Assembly (NCBI GenBank): GCA_026874595.1
Contig: CM049316.1
Span: forward strand, 24,329,839-24,393,838
Source: Sipunculus nudus
Taxonomy: Eukaryota; Annelida; Sipuncula; Golfingiida; Sipunculidae
Reading direction: 5' to 3'
Length of the DNA: 64,000 bases
Part shown: positions 61,301-64,000 of the stretch, piece by piece
Layout of the letters: the number at the start of each line of letters is the position of its first letter
Position numbering within the stretch: the stretch's first letter is position 1
The notes under the pieces: generated by a model
Seen by the model: the letters and a program-made list of their open reading frames with translations, nothing else
Databases searched by the model: none
What the model was told of the DNA's origin: nothing
Position numbers and translations under genes: made by a program

Positions 61301-64000
61301 AGCACGTTTTTTTCCTGAAGAAAGTTGCCGTGTGGTGAGCCATTTTGTCAAGGCAGTGTTCGCGCAAGGCACGCTGGGACGAAATAGGTGGCTGTTCTGT
61401 TTACCACCCACCGCGTACAGCCGTTCTAAATATTCTTAGCAGAATACCGGGACGTTTCAGCACATGGCGGCACTCAAACTTGATTTTAGAACGATTGTCT
61501 GCCATTGTGCGACTCTTTACAATGTCAGTTTTATATTCATTTTACGTTTTAAACAAATAATCATTGCTAAATAATGCCGCAAATGGGTTTAAAGTAGGCT
61601 TTTATTTCAATTTAGCTTGATCATGCCCAACGAAGTGGGCCGCTGTGTGTTACAGCAGGGTTGTTGTAAACGTATTATTTGGTGACAATTACCAAGATTT
61701 TATAACAAGTTATATATCACACGAAAACTAATCAGCAGTATTTAATTTATAAATAACAAGTAACCGTAAATAATACATTTACACACGGCTCCCATGCATG
61801 CGAGACTGCTGCTAAGAACGGCCTTCGAAAGTTGCAATATTATCGCTCACTCGCTGGCCCAAAAACGATGTCTGTCAGGAAGATATTCAGGAAACCCTTC
61901 TAGTATAAACCGCACAGTGCTTTCAGGAAATCAACCTGATTTCAAGATTTTGAATTTCTTGATTAAACCGCGGTTTTAAGTGGAGATTTTACGGTACTTA
62001 TGTTGATTAATGTGGCACTGCTTGCATGATCTGAATTAGAAATTTCCATTTTTGCCAGCCATACTACCTCACAACAGTTGTAATAATTGTAGTTTTAGGA
62101 GACTACAGCTAGATTAGAGTAATAAAAAGTAATGATAGCAAAACTGATCTCAGTGGTACTGTTAATGTGGCAAAGACGTGATAAATGCTTAAAACTGTTG
62201 AAAAAAGAATTTATGTGATTTCAGGCTTCCTCTCTTTATATATTAAAGATCTAAGGGTAATTCTGGATATGAAAAATTCTTAAATCACCTCTGTGAAGGG
62301 TGTATGACAGCAATGTTGACAAACGGGAAAAACCTGTAACCTAAGGTGGTAGGTACCGGTAGAAAGGTCACTTGGCAAACGCCATTTGCAAAGCTCTGGC
62401 TTATCAGACTTGCTGTCTGATGCCCTTGTTGCATTTGTTTTGATTATTTTGGCAGGACCCCACATATAATATACACTATGATATAAACAGAACAAGCAGC
62501 CTGTGTGCGGTGATATCCACATTTTATGGCCTATTTTTATAAAAGCTCCAAGAGATTAGCTTTTATTTGTAAAGGTCAGATGGGTGAGTAAACCCTGTAA
62601 GATATTTAGAAACTACTTGCTGCATGTAATAAGAAATGGAAGCACACTTTGACCAAGATCTTATCCATAAAATTGATTTACCAAGTTTATTAAATCCACT
62701 GAAATAGAATATGTTCATGAATTTGGAAATTCTCTGCTAAAAACAAAATGACACATAGTGGGTAGGTATTGTCTGAAAGTTTTTTCCTGAAATGTCCCTG
62801 TACATGTATAAATACAGAAAACATGTAAGTAGTGTTGGAAAAACTTTGTAATTTCTAGATAGATCAATAGTCAAAATCAGTTGACCTCAGCCAACTGATA
62901 ATATGAAATAATTGGTTGTCCAGGAATTTCTGACCATATATACCTGTAGATCATCTCAGCGGATATGTACATAAGCCTACACGTTGGCTAATACATGTAT
63001 ACGCTCTTTATACAGCGCTTTACCTATAGGCCTACCACCTAAATTGTAAGCACTGTTTGTTTTGACCTAGTATCCTGAATCTCTACAGCAGAGGGGAGCA
63101 CTGTATTTTGGTCCAATCAGATGAGACCCTGTGCTGGAAGACAAAACGGTTTACCAGCCAAGGGAGGAATACACGGAGCTAATGTTGTTCATTTCATTTT
63201 GAGTGACAGCTCATCCCCCCGGCAGCCGTTTGAACAGGCCACAGGCTCAGAGAGAATGGCCCCACACATGGTTTCTGGGCGGAGCCTGATGTCTGTCGAG
63301 TGTTTGTTGACTGGCATTTGGTTGGCTGCTAGTCACATCAGCAGTTTTTCATCAGACAGGCCCACCACCTGGTGTTTAAGTGCATCATAAACGGCCAAAG
63401 CAGGCAGCGGGAAAATCAGTAGCTTCTTTAGAAGCACGAGATTTCCGCGTCCTCAAGAGCGTAATACATGTAATAATTCTATGACCTACATATAGTAAAC
63501 ACAGATAAGAAGCCAGTACTGAATACAGAATTTTCTGAAGTTTCCTGTTATGAATTGTATGAGAGAACACAGAGCTAAAGTTGTGTGCAAAACTTTGAAA
63601 TAACTTATGGCAAGATCAATGATTGGATGGTTTTTCACCAACTGAATAATAATCGATCACGGCCCCAACACAATGGACAATCATTAATTGAAACAATCCA
63701 AATAAAAACTTAACAATTTTTTGCAAACATCACAAAAAGGATAATACATACCCGTAGACTTGCACAACAAATTTTAAAATCTCCTACCACTAAGGGGATT
63801 TAATCAATATATGTGTAACATATATGTAATATTTATATATATATATATATATATGTTTATGTGTGTGTGTATTATTTCCAGACATCCCTGACCACCTGGC
63901 GGACCTTTGGCTGGAGTCGACAGCTCAGGGGACGATGCATCATTACCTTGAGCAGATTCTGAAGATCCACGAGCTGACGGAACACGCTTCAAAACAGCTG
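679..64000 (+). CDS. COG7: COG7, conserved oligomeric Golgi complex subunit 7 (22 exons, 3' end outside window)
   Basis: COG7 is a lobe B subunit of the eight-subunit COG tether, which captures intra-Golgi retrograde vesicles and so keeps glycosyltransferases in place. Exons seen: 688-780, 1423-1467, 3972-4027, 9761-9845, 11749-11838, 13403-13471, 16536-16571, 17792-17912, 18810-18892, 19612-19722, 20118-20276, 21424-21478, 21975-22102, 27573-27647, 53924-53989, 55066-55204, 55947-56058, 56732-56823, 57300-57430, 58605-58688, 59870-59984, 63882-64000. They total 2064 nt, exactly 688 codons, with no frame break, and all 21 introns are GT-AG. From memory of vertebrate COG7 (about 770 aa), collinear matches run throughout, for example FDVKEW near the start, TPDY/VPDY in exon 8, EVIDCVQ/DVIDCVQ in exon 14 and the IGQY block in exon 21. 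There is no gap across the 26 kb intron 14. About 60 C-terminal residues are missing to the right. The exact start codon is uncertain (see exon 1). Confidence 0.95.
688..780 (+). CDS. COG7: COG7 exon 1 seen (N-terminus)
   Basis: It encodes 31 residues starting DYSKFL with [11 protein letters not shown], matching the COG7 N-terminus (MDFSKFL... in vertebrates). A GCTACAG acceptor ends at 687, so an upstream exon ending in ATG would give MDYSKF, the usual family start. Alternatively an in-frame ATG at 679-681 gives MLQDYSKF with no intron; its Kozak context is weak (T at -3). The donor GTATGT is at 781 (phase 0). The following intron (781-1422) is AT-rich with no recognised feature. Confidence 0.9.
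1423..1467 (+). CDS. COG7: COG7 exon 2
   Basis: Fifteen codons containing [13 protein letters not shown], nearly identical to the vertebrate ATLVMKLQLFIQ segment. The acceptor AACAG precedes it and the donor GTAGGT follows; phase 0 on both sides. A minisatellite begins six bases into the next intron. Confidence 0.93.
1474..1710 (+). repeat. Minisatellite, unit about 37 bp, about 6 copies
   Basis: Imperfect head-to-tail units of the form AGAAATAGGCAGGAGGGTAC followed by AAGTCTAGTAAAAATT. One unit near 1588-1632 carries an extra insertion. The array starts only six bases after the exon 2 donor, and its first unit overlaps the donor's GTAGGTAGAAATAGG. Confidence 0.85.
2272..3661. repeat. Dispersed repeat with CCTCCACCAAAG / CCTTGGCGGAGG ends
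   Basis: About 1.4 kb between a left end with CCTCCACCAAAGCAGC and a right end with CCTTGGCGGAGGTAAC, which are imperfect reverse complements. Inside, a block around 2735-3000 is repeated around 3245-3490 (shared AGAAAGCATAGAGGAA, TTGACCTATATTGACC-like text). The CCTTGGCGGAGG terminus followed by inverted GCCAATGCTGGCAAAAACAT resembles a repeat I remember as widespread in marine invertebrates. Open frames here (for example 3235-3663 on -) are part of the repeat. Confidence 0.6.
3972..4027 (+). CDS. COG7: COG7 exon 3
   Basis: Eighteen codons plus two bases: [18 protein letters not shown], matching vertebrate EVNHAVEETSHQALQNMP. A T-rich tract and TTTTCAG acceptor end at 3971; donor GTAATA at 4028; phase 2. 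The next intron (4028-9760) is a repeat reservoir, described in separate entries. Confidence 0.93.
4505..5845 (+). repeat. AGCTCAG-ended dispersed repeat with internal duplication
   Basis: It begins TTTAGCTCAGCTGACTATAAG, then GTCCGTCGTCTGTCC with a short CCGT/CTGT array (4551-4592). A module with GATGTCCCCAAAATCTCCTACC occurs twice (about 4649 and 5324), each followed by the same downstream text ending CATAAGGATTTAATCT. A related copy lies reversed at about 52560-53217, and a fragment at about 7085-7205. No transposase is visible. The class is unknown. Confidence 0.65.
5850..7600. other. AT-rich intron 3 sequence
   Basis: There is no recognised gene. It holds a 10-base C run near 6011 and a fragment of the AGCTCAG repeat family near 7085-7205 (shared ACCTATGTACATGCCAGAAATTA-like text). 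Short open frames at 5846-6097 and 7204-7404 show no domain. Confidence 0.5.
7608..7932 (+). repeat. Dispersed direct repeat, copy 1 (copy 2 at 28266-28590)
   Basis: Both copies start GTCCACC(A/T)GTTTT and end ACAAAGATGGCT(G/A)CT(C/T)ATGCA. They share the order of many short blocks over about 325 bp with moderate divergence. Ends and target duplications are not clear to me, so the class is not assigned. Confidence 0.65.
8014..9429 (+). mobile_element. 1416 bp non-autonomous TA-flanked transposon, copy 1
   Basis: Perfect 25 bp terminal inverted repeats, starting CCGTAAAATCTCCACTTAA, flanked by TA on both sides (8012-8013 and 9430-9431). Decamers GCGGTTTTAA recur near the right end (9313, 9387, 9405) and once inverted at the left end (8029), as expected of transposase binding sites. 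No transposase frame is present. The interior is much richer in CpG than the surrounding intron. A second copy of the same length lies inverted at 60579-61994. TA duplication and terminal repeats fit the Tc1/mariner/pogo group, but the terminal bases are not typical enough to be sure. Confidence 0.85.
9432..9760. other. End of COG7 intron 3
   Basis: AT-rich sequence between the TA-flanked transposon and exon 4. It has an A run at 9597-9605 and a TTTTGTGCAG acceptor at its end. Nothing else is recognised. Confidence 0.5.
9761..9845 (+). CDS. COG7: COG7 exon 4
   Basis: After joining with exon 3 (AG+G, Arg) it reads [28 protein letters not shown], a coiled-coil heptad region aligned to vertebrate VLRDVEALKQEASFLKEQM. 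N-terminal coiled coils of this kind serve assembly of the COG lobes. Donor GTATTA at 9846; phase 0. Confidence 0.93.
10103..11033 (+). mobile_element. 931 bp TTAA-flanked inverted-repeat element
   Basis: TTTAAGGTCTAATCATAGTC at the left and its near-perfect reverse complement at the right (22 of 23 bases match across the termini). TTAA sits at both ends (10104-10107 and 11029-11032), which suggests a TTAA target as in piggyBac or Kolobok elements. The interior is AT-rich and noncoding, so this is a non-autonomous copy. Confidence 0.75.
11749..11838 (+). CDS. COG7: COG7 exon 5
   Basis: Thirty codons, [20 protein letters not shown] followed by [10 protein letters not shown], matching vertebrate [25 protein letters not shown]. 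It continues the N-terminal helical region. Acceptor CGTTACAG, donor GTACGA; phase 0. Confidence 0.93.
11989..12443 (-). mobile_element. TTAA-flanked AGGGGCCC MITE, copy A
   Basis: Termini TTAAAGGGGCCCAATCACCT and GGTGTATGGGCCCCTTTAA, about 455 bp. The interior matches copy B (17237-17704) in reverse orientation, including AGCCAGAGCTTTGCAAATGG and ACAAACATGTTT text. Other members are C (51147-53471, interrupted), D (62188-62603) and a right-end remnant at 24552-24580. TTAA ends suggest a piggyBac- or Kolobok-mobilised MITE. Confidence 0.8.
12627..13098 (+). repeat. ACGCTCTT-ended element, copy 1
   Basis: About 470 bp similar along its whole length to 63001-63462, including ATGAGACCCTGTGCTGGAAG, TGGTTTCTGGGCGGAGCCTG and GTAGCTTCTTTAGAAGC. 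Copy 2 is bounded by ACGCTCTT and AAGAGCGT; in copy 1 the right end has decayed to GGGAGCAT. A 106-codon frame on the - strand (12570-12890) lies in it and is not considered a gene. Confidence 0.7.
13403..13471 (+). CDS. COG7: COG7 exon 6
   Basis: Twenty-three codons, [20 protein letters not shown] plus IHA, matching vertebrate [20 protein letters not shown]. Acceptor TCTTCAG, donor GTAAGT; phase 0. Confidence 0.95.
13485..15911 (+). repeat. Repeat element with about 280 bp tandem units, split by a Helitron
   Basis: A unit with TATGTTATAAAGCTATCCAA, CCTGATTGGTCAAACGAG, GGCGCCACCTGTCATAAAAT and AGATATGAGTGATTTTAACC occurs at about 13801-14080, 15331-15605 and partly 15606-15700, with a half unit before (13655-13800). 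The Helitron at 14082-15330 sits between units one and two. The element ends in ATA-rich microsatellite at both sides. The class is unknown. Confidence 0.7.
14082..15330 (+). mobile_element. Non-autonomous Helitron, 1249 bp
   Basis: Begins TCTAATACTTATAAAAGG and ends TATCAGCTAG, with insertion exactly between A (14081) and T (15331) and no target duplication. Eight bases before the terminal CTAG is the palindrome CCCGGTATACCGGG (15305-15318), extended by GATA/TATC pairing. These are the defining Helitron features. Removing it restores TTTTTGTA-TATGTTATAAAG, matching sister repeat units at 13796-13812 and 15606-15622. No Rep/helicase frame is present, so it depends on an autonomous relative. 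Confidence 0.9.
15912..16087 (+). repeat. AT-rich trinucleotide microsatellite (AAT/GAT)
   Basis: ATA repeats pass into degenerate AAT, GAT and GTAAT runs and a (GAT)n stretch near 16058-16075. The small frames reading as poly-Ile or poly-Asn here are artefacts of the repeat. From here to exon 7 (16088-16535) I see only AT-rich intron. Confidence 0.85.
16536..16571 (+). CDS. COG7: COG7 exon 7 (12 codons)
   Basis: A microexon of 36 nt, [12 protein letters not shown], matching vertebrate ISAKLTGMQNSL. Acceptor TTACAG, donor GTAAGT; phase 0. A run of 21 G starts 36 bases downstream of the exon end, which may matter for splicing of so short an exon. Confidence 0.93.
16608..16628 (+). repeat. Poly-G run (21)
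   Basis: Uninterrupted G tract 36 bases after exon 7. It is likely to vary in length, and base calls and assembly length here are uncertain. Confidence 0.9.
17237..17704 (+). mobile_element. TTAA-flanked AGGGGCCC MITE, copy B
   Basis: Left end TTAAAGGTGCCAATTCATCT, right end GGTGATTAGGCCCCTTTAA, 468 bp. The 107-codon frame inside (17363-17686) is repeat-derived; homologous text in copies A, C and D does not keep it open. It ends 87 bases before exon 8. Confidence 0.85.
17792..17912 (+). CDS. COG7: COG7 exon 8
   Basis: Forty codons plus one base: [20 protein letters not shown] and [20 protein letters not shown], very close to vertebrate [25 protein letters not shown]. Donor GTATGT; phase 1. 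The following intron (17913-18809) is AT-rich with no feature that I recognise. Confidence 0.96.
18810..18892 (+). CDS. COG7: COG7 exon 9
   Basis: Completes a Glu codon, then [20 protein letters not shown] and YYHKCHK, matching [24 protein letters not shown]. Acceptor ATTCAG, donor GTAAAA; phase 0. Intron 18893-19611 has no recognised feature. Confidence 0.95.
19612..19722 (+). CDS. COG7: COG7 exon 10
   Basis: Thirty-seven codons: [20 protein letters not shown], then [17 protein letters not shown], aligned with vertebrate LTGLYDALLGAWHTQ at its end. It is more diverged in the middle than its neighbours. Acceptor TTACAG, donor GTAAGA; phase 0. The short intron to 20117 shows nothing else. Confidence 0.93.
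20118..20276 (+). CDS. COG7: COG7 exon 11
   Basis: Fifty-three codons, the longest exon seen: [20 protein letters not shown] then [13 protein letters not shown], matching [32 protein letters not shown]. The remainder is family-variable. Donor GTGTGT; phase 0. Confidence 0.94.
20632..20762 (+). repeat. Purine-rich minisatellite (GGAGAAAAG-type)
   Basis: About seven imperfect units of GGAGAAAAGMAAACAATT, nearly all purine on the + strand. Upstream (20308-20480) is a partial copy of the GGTTCTCAGGCA element described next. Confidence 0.8.
20889..21158 (+). mobile_element. Small inverted-repeat element (ATGGTTCTCAGGCA ends)
   Basis: Termini TATGGTTCTCAGGCA and TGCCTGAGAACCATA bound about 270 bp of AT-rich noncoding sequence. 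A related copy lies inverted at 29948-30265 and a partial one at 20308-20480 (GGTTGGGTTCTCATGCA). No clear target duplication. Confidence 0.7.
21424..21478 (+). CDS. COG7: COG7 exon 12
   Basis: Eighteen codons plus one base: [18 protein letters not shown], corresponding to the FAKGLEMALLPHL region of vertebrate COG7. Acceptor TTCCAG, donor GTGAGA; phase 1. Intron 21479-21974 holds nothing recognised. Confidence 0.92.
21975..22102 (+). CDS. COG7: COG7 exon 13
   Basis: Completes Gly, then [20 protein letters not shown] and [22 protein letters not shown]; matches [20 protein letters not shown]. Donor GTAAGA; phase 0. Confidence 0.94.
22958..23305 (+). mobile_element. tRNA-headed SINE, copy 1
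   Basis: The 5' head has a perfect RNA polymerase III A box (TGGCTCAGGGG in CTCTGTGGCTCAGGGGTAGAG) and a B-box-like GAGTTCAAATCTC 30-40 bases later. The body has GGGTGAGCACTCTGCAGGCT and ATTACACACCCAGGGCCCAC; the tail runs out near AATGGAATTTTGCAATGG. A second copy with the same order is at 36074-36440. The tRNA part does not fold as a functional tRNA gene as far as I can judge. Confidence 0.8.
24207..24580 (+). repeat. Hairpin sequence and remnant of the AGGGGCCC MITE family
   Basis: CCTTGTTATGG (24207-24217) is repeated inverted at 24258-24268, with the perfect palindrome GTGTTTATAAACAC between them. The segment ends AGGTGATTGGGCCCCTTTAA at 24580, the right end of the TTAA MITE family, but I could not find its left end. 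Confidence 0.5.
25236..25770 (+). repeat. Tandem array, three units of about 175 bp
   Basis: Each unit carries CAGTTCAGTGACTTTTGGCT, GGGAAGCTGAATTTAGTCAT, AGCCCATTTTAGCTAAGTGG and CTTCTTCTCAAAAACCACTG in that order. Divergence between units is low. Confidence 0.85.
26560..26690 (+). repeat. Minisatellite, about 22 bp (CATGTGATCACCTCATGGGT)
   Basis: Five to six imperfect units such as GCATGTGATCACCTCATGGG. A shorter version appears reversed in the other copy of the host element at 47341-47420. Confidence 0.8.
27573..27647 (+). CDS. COG7: COG7 exon 14
   Basis: Twenty-five codons, [20 protein letters not shown] plus TVADQ, matching vertebrate [20 protein letters not shown]. Acceptor TTTGACAG, donor GTAAGA; phase 0. 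The next intron is 26,276 bases long and hosts another gene on the opposite strand. Confidence 0.96.
28266..28590 (+). repeat. Dispersed direct repeat, copy 2
   Basis: Partner of 7608-7932, same orientation, moderately diverged. Both contain CAAAGATGGCT near the right end. Confidence 0.65.
29372..29476. repeat. Imperfect hairpin with 30 bp arms
   Basis: CTGTAATCAGACCAATGA in the left arm (29372-29401) pairs with TCATTGATCTGATTACA in the right arm (29447-29476), and the outer parts CAGGGCCAAGAA and TTCTTTGCCCTG also pair. The loop is about 45 bases. It could be a palindromic MITE remnant or a structured transcript. TATAAATA follows at about 29503. Confidence 0.6.
29948..30265 (-). repeat. Inverted copy of the GGTTCTCAGGCA element
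   Basis: GGTTGGGTTCTCAGGCACC at the left and CATGATCA/AAAACAG-type interior text match 20889-21158 in reverse. The right terminus AAAGTGCCTGAGAAAA is degraded. Confidence 0.6.
30270..35830. other. Giant-intron sequence without recognised genes
   Basis: AT-rich. Open frames at 31173-31433 (+), 31603-31878 (-) and 32675-32899 (-) have no domain I recognise. Segments near 32110-32290 and 33250-33560 share loose similarity (GGACTTTTGG.., GGAATAGCAGTTCAGGTTT versus GAGATAGCTATTCAAGTTT) and may be old copies of one repeat. Confidence 0.4.
35834..36031 (-). other. Candidate terminal coding exon of an unidentified minus-strand transcript
   Basis: On the - strand a strong acceptor (TTGTTTCTTTCTTCAG) is followed by 65 open codons and a stop. 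The residues look protein-like: [20 protein letters not shown], then [20 protein letters not shown], ending with a basic [14 protein letters not shown] tail. Of the three frames only this one is open past the acceptor. I do not recognise the family. It lies 850 bases downstream of the TRIM-NHL stop codon, so it could be an alternative last exon of that gene, part of another nested gene, or chance. Confidence 0.3.
36074..36440 (+). mobile_element. tRNA-headed SINE, copy 2
   Basis: Same order of blocks as 22958-23305: head CCATGGGTAGAGCACAGGAC, GATCTGCAGGCTTAATGGG, GGGGAGTTCCTCAGTG, TAATTACACACCCAGAATCC and tail AAAATGGAATTCTGTAA. The B box is decayed, so this copy is older than copy 1. Confidence 0.75.
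36881..38947 (-). CDS. TRIM-NHL protein, TRIM2/TRIM3-like (RING, B-box, coiled coil, filamin, NHL)
   Basis: 688 residues in one uninterrupted frame. RING finger C3HC4: C23, C26, C42, H44, C47, C50, C63, C66. B-box type 2: C104, H107, C116, C119, C124, C127, H132, H138. A coiled coil lies at about 150-270, then a filamin/ABP280 immunoglobulin-like repeat at about 310-405, then about six NHL repeats from 415 to the end, forming a beta-propeller (blades with [19 protein letters not shown] and [20 protein letters not shown]). This order is that of TRIM2/TRIM3/TRIM71; length fits TRIM2 (about 744). Expected roles are E3 ubiquitin ligation by the RING and cargo or RNA binding by the propeller. Start ATG at 38947 has A at -3 and G at +4. 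The gene lies inside COG7 intron 14, on the opposite strand, so it needs its own promoter. TRIM-NHL genes are expanded in molluscs, so orthology to one vertebrate gene is unsafe. Confidence 0.95.
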   Translation of the reverse strand: MAAISDTNSNKWSTGDQQEVLSCDICLEPYDERGHEAKFLACHHTFCISCLMTLSREQDNIECPSCRSVTHLSDSGIPALQTNFYITYMQEIFSRLGTPKVKGCQRHSNQPLSFFCQTCGTPICRDCTIIDHPEVDGHDFRDIMDAEYEQRKSLEQQIDAAEGSLIVMETTMQALDAEVSNLSITRDRVKEDIERGFEKHVTIIAQRKKQLIQEIDRIIQQKTSAITNHREEIHKMKSAVGSSLDYCSKLVKRGALVEVVKNLKSLKDATDEAEIFISNLDLGNGYMQFDSDYGMDGFNQNVSQIGKIKAELMLPSSLLVKEMGTLKASIQSHFSLIVRNFKGELLDGYPIGVKIVDPSNTHINCELLEDHSSTGVWHVSFRPQISGAHKVVVLFLGQPIKGPDLKLNISSNNPVAKFGQNGLGNGKFNCPRAVALDMTGNIYVADTGNRLIQKLDPDGGFIQQFMIDGGNEECSTCDLAINKSKAWIICTETHVGMNINPTMGSTVAVYNTDGHLQHKFHNKSMKCALCVACNKHGEIIISDYLVHSLFMYSEAGSYLRKIGHAGMFNHPAFIAVDGEDRIIVSDTNNDCIQVFDRTGRFLYQFGSHGSAKGQMRQPFGVATDDEHIVVVDSGNQRVQVFKKDGTFVSVIESLGEPFSQPRGITLTTDGHFLVADRDNHCIKKYRYK
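38948..39032 (-). other. Probable 5' UTR part of the TRIM-NHL coding exon
   Basis: Reading the - strand, TTTTCTCATTGCAG just above 39032 is a textbook acceptor, followed by 85 bases to the ATG. This implies at least one upstream noncoding exon. Transcript data would be needed to confirm it. Confidence 0.5.
41687..41950 (-). other. Candidate 5' noncoding exon of the TRIM-NHL gene
   Basis: On the - strand CCCGAGGTCA|GTGAGTATGC gives a strong donor at 41686. The sequence above it (41690-41950) is noticeably richer in GC and CpG than the surrounding intron (for example TCACGCCCCGTCC on the + strand). Joined to the acceptor at 39032 it would make a 2.65 kb 5' intron. The upstream limit is a guess. 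Confidence 0.35.
41951..45253. other. Giant-intron sequence, mostly unexplained
   Basis: A weak tandem duplication of about 165 bp (41954-42050 and 42118-42200, sharing ACATTTRCTAGT and AAGG.CAA.TA text) sits at the left. A GC-richer island occurs at 43130-43260 with no frame. The rest is AT-rich with short open frames and no recognised family. Confidence 0.4.
45254..45297 (-). other. Candidate 44 nt minus-strand exon
   Basis: Minus-strand acceptor TTATTGTCACAACAG after a T-rich tract, and donor GTAAGTATG. One frame is open and continues on both sides, reading [14 protein letters not shown]. It could be a 5' exon of the TRIM-NHL transcript or of an unknown nested gene, or chance splice-site pairing. 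Confidence 0.2.
45664..46066 (+). repeat. Tandem duplication of about 200 bp
   Basis: Two units (45664-45868 and 45883-46066) share GTTGACACTTGTCAACT, GTGTGCTCCAAGT, ACCACAACAAAACCTGTTAT, TCTCTGCCAAGAAGGTAT and CATAGTTTGTTGGTTGGATT in the same order. GTTGACACTTGTCAAC is itself a near-palindrome. Confidence 0.85.
46594..48886 (-). repeat. Large GCGAACCTGTG-ended element, copy 2 (reversed)
   Basis: Bounded by CAAGGCCTACAGGCCTAATG / GCGAACCTGTGC at the left and CCATCGCATTAGCTCACAGG / TTCGC at the right; reverse complement of parts of 24617-27385, including the CATGAGGTGTTCACATG minisatellite. Short frames in it are not genes. Confidence 0.75.
48887..50246 (-). repeat. Large GCGAACCTGTG-ended element, copy 3 (partial, reversed)
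   Basis: Matches the first 1.5 kb of 24617-27385 in reverse: the block ending GGATGCTGATAAACAG.., the AAGAAGATCTTTG and AACTCAGCCAAAA blocks and the terminus CACCATCGCATAAGCTCACA with TTCGCTAAAAATT. It abuts copy 2 directly, so the pair looks like a tandem or nested insertion. Confidence 0.7.
50549..50862 (+). repeat. Minisatellite, about 55 bp, about 6 copies
   Basis: Units of ATAGACCATAACCTTGCAGA-type followed by TTGACTAAAT and ATCTCAATCTGAC text. Imperfect and AT-rich. Confidence 0.8.
51345..53217 (-). mobile_element. Insertion carrying the AGCTCAG repeat and poly-G
   Basis: Starts GGACCTATGGGTCACTGTGC and ends GACTATAGCTCAGATGACTT; its right third is the reversed AGCTCAG repeat seen at 4505-5845. 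It contains 40 consecutive G (52327-52366). No transposase or clear target duplication was found, so the mechanism of insertion is open. Confidence 0.6.
52327..52366 (+). repeat. Poly-G run (40)
   Basis: Forty uninterrupted G preceded by TTTGCGC. The proline-rich frames on the - strand are artefacts of this tract. The assembled length is doubtful. Confidence 0.9.
53785..53866 (+). mobile_element. Short pogo-like MITE (CAGTGGAACC end)
   Basis: TACAGTGGAACCTCGAAATG at the left and TTCTACTGTC at the right, 82 bp; the left end is TA-flanked, the right TA is not preserved. It lies 57 bases before the exon 15 acceptor. Confidence 0.55.
53924..53989 (+). CDS. COG7: COG7 exon 15
   Basis: Twenty-two codons, [20 protein letters not shown] plus LQ, matching vertebrate [21 protein letters not shown]. 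It continues exon 14 without loss of residues, proving that the 26 kb between them is a single intron of phase 0. Donor GTACAA. Confidence 0.95.
54238..54663 (+). mobile_element. hAT-like MITE, copy 1 (CAGGGCTCAACATTAAC)
   Basis: Begins CAGGGCTCAACATTAACT and ends ATATCAAGCCCTG, 426 bp. Flanking five bases are CATAT and CATGT, a near target duplication. The interior shares TACTTG.. and GGCAAGTGGTTAAC blocks with copy 2 (57625-58025). Confidence 0.75.
55066..55204 (+). CDS. COG7: COG7 exon 16
   Basis: Forty-six codons plus one base: [46 protein letters not shown]; aligned with vertebrate [20 protein letters not shown] ... EDWTAFQNSIRII. Donor GTGAGT; phase 1. Confidence 0.95.
55735..55892 (+). 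mobile_element. pogo-like MITE, 158 bp
   Basis: TATAGTGGAACACTGCCTTG at the left pairs with TTATGGGGTTCCACTGTA at the right; TA on both sides (55733-55734, 55893-55894). TAGTGGAAC/CAGTGGAACCCC ends fit pogo/Tigger-type MITEs. It lies 54 bases before exon 17. Confidence 0.75.
55947..56058 (+). CDS. COG7: COG7 exon 17
   Basis: Completes Gly, then [36 protein letters not shown]; corresponds to [20 protein letters not shown]. It is diverged after the first half, as in other COG7 proteins. Donor GTGAGT; phase 2. Intron 56059-56731 shows nothing recognised. Confidence 0.93.
56732..56823 (+). CDS. COG7: COG7 exon 18
   Basis: Completes Gly, then [30 protein letters not shown]; corresponds to [20 protein letters not shown]. 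Acceptor ATTTCAG, donor GTAAGC; phase 1. The intron to 57299 is plain AT-rich sequence. Confidence 0.92.
57300..57430 (+). CDS. COG7: COG7 exon 19
   Basis: Completes Gly, then [43 protein letters not shown]; the AFDSVFLRIKQQLLLI region of vertebrate COG7. Acceptor GTTGTAG, donor GTATGG; phase 0. Confidence 0.94.
57625..58025 (+). mobile_element. hAT-like MITE, copy 2
   Basis: Begins CAGGGCTCGACATTAACTT and ends GTAATGTTGAGCCCTA, 401 bp, flanked by GTCTA on both sides, a perfect 5 bp target duplication. This suggests the hAT5 branch rather than the usual 8 bp hAT. Confidence 0.8.
58605..58688 (+). CDS. COG7: COG7 exon 20
   Basis: Twenty-eight codons, [28 protein letters not shown]; matches vertebrate TLTDELPAFSLTPLEYISN. 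Acceptor TTAACAG, donor GTCAGT; phase 0. The intron 58689-59869 holds no recognised element. Confidence 0.95.
59870..59984 (+). CDS. COG7: COG7 exon 21
   Basis: Thirty-eight codons plus one base: [38 protein letters not shown]; matches [20 protein letters not shown]. Acceptor CCAACAG, donor GTCAGT; phase 1. Confidence 0.96.
60579..61994 (-). mobile_element. 1416 bp non-autonomous TA-flanked transposon, copy 2 (inverted)
   Basis: Reverse complement of 8014-9429 with the same length, the same 25 bp terminal repeats and TA flanks (60577-60578, 61995-61996). Every stretch I compared was identical, and the three longest internal frames translate to identical peptides in both copies. No transposase. 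It sits in COG7 intron 21. Confidence 0.88.
62188..62603 (+). mobile_element. TTAA MITE copy D (degraded ends)
   Basis: Interior collinear with copy B (AATTTATGTGATTTCAGGCT, AAGCTCTGGCTTATCAGACT, GAACAAGCAGCCTGTGTG, AAAGGTCAGATGGGTGA), but both terminal AGGGGCCC motifs are lost, so it is an older member. Confidence 0.75.
62893..63000 (+). repeat. Dispersed repeat, partner at 40816-40945
   Basis: Shares TTTCTGACCATATAT, TGTAGATCATCTCAGC, GATATGTA and GTTGGCTAATACAT in the same order with 40816-40945. Class unknown. Confidence 0.6.
63001..63462 (+). repeat. ACGCTCTT-ended element, copy 2
   Basis: Flanked by ACGCTCTT and AAGAGCGT; collinear with 12627-13098 in the same orientation. Better preserved than copy 1. 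The 89-codon frame at 63121-63390 is repeat-derived. Confidence 0.7.
63829..63870 (+). repeat. (TA)n(TG)n microsatellite before exon 22
   Basis: TA repeats then TGTTTATGTGTGTGTGT, ending about 11 bases before the exon 22 acceptor. It takes the place of a normal polypyrimidine tract. Confidence 0.85.
63882..64000 (+). CDS. COG7: COG7 exon 22, cut by the window edge
   Basis: Completes Asp, then [39 protein letters not shown]; matches vertebrate [20 protein letters not shown] ... LSPHSAKQL. The frame is still open at 64000 and about 60 residues remain in the family. Acceptor ATTTCCAG. Confidence 0.95.
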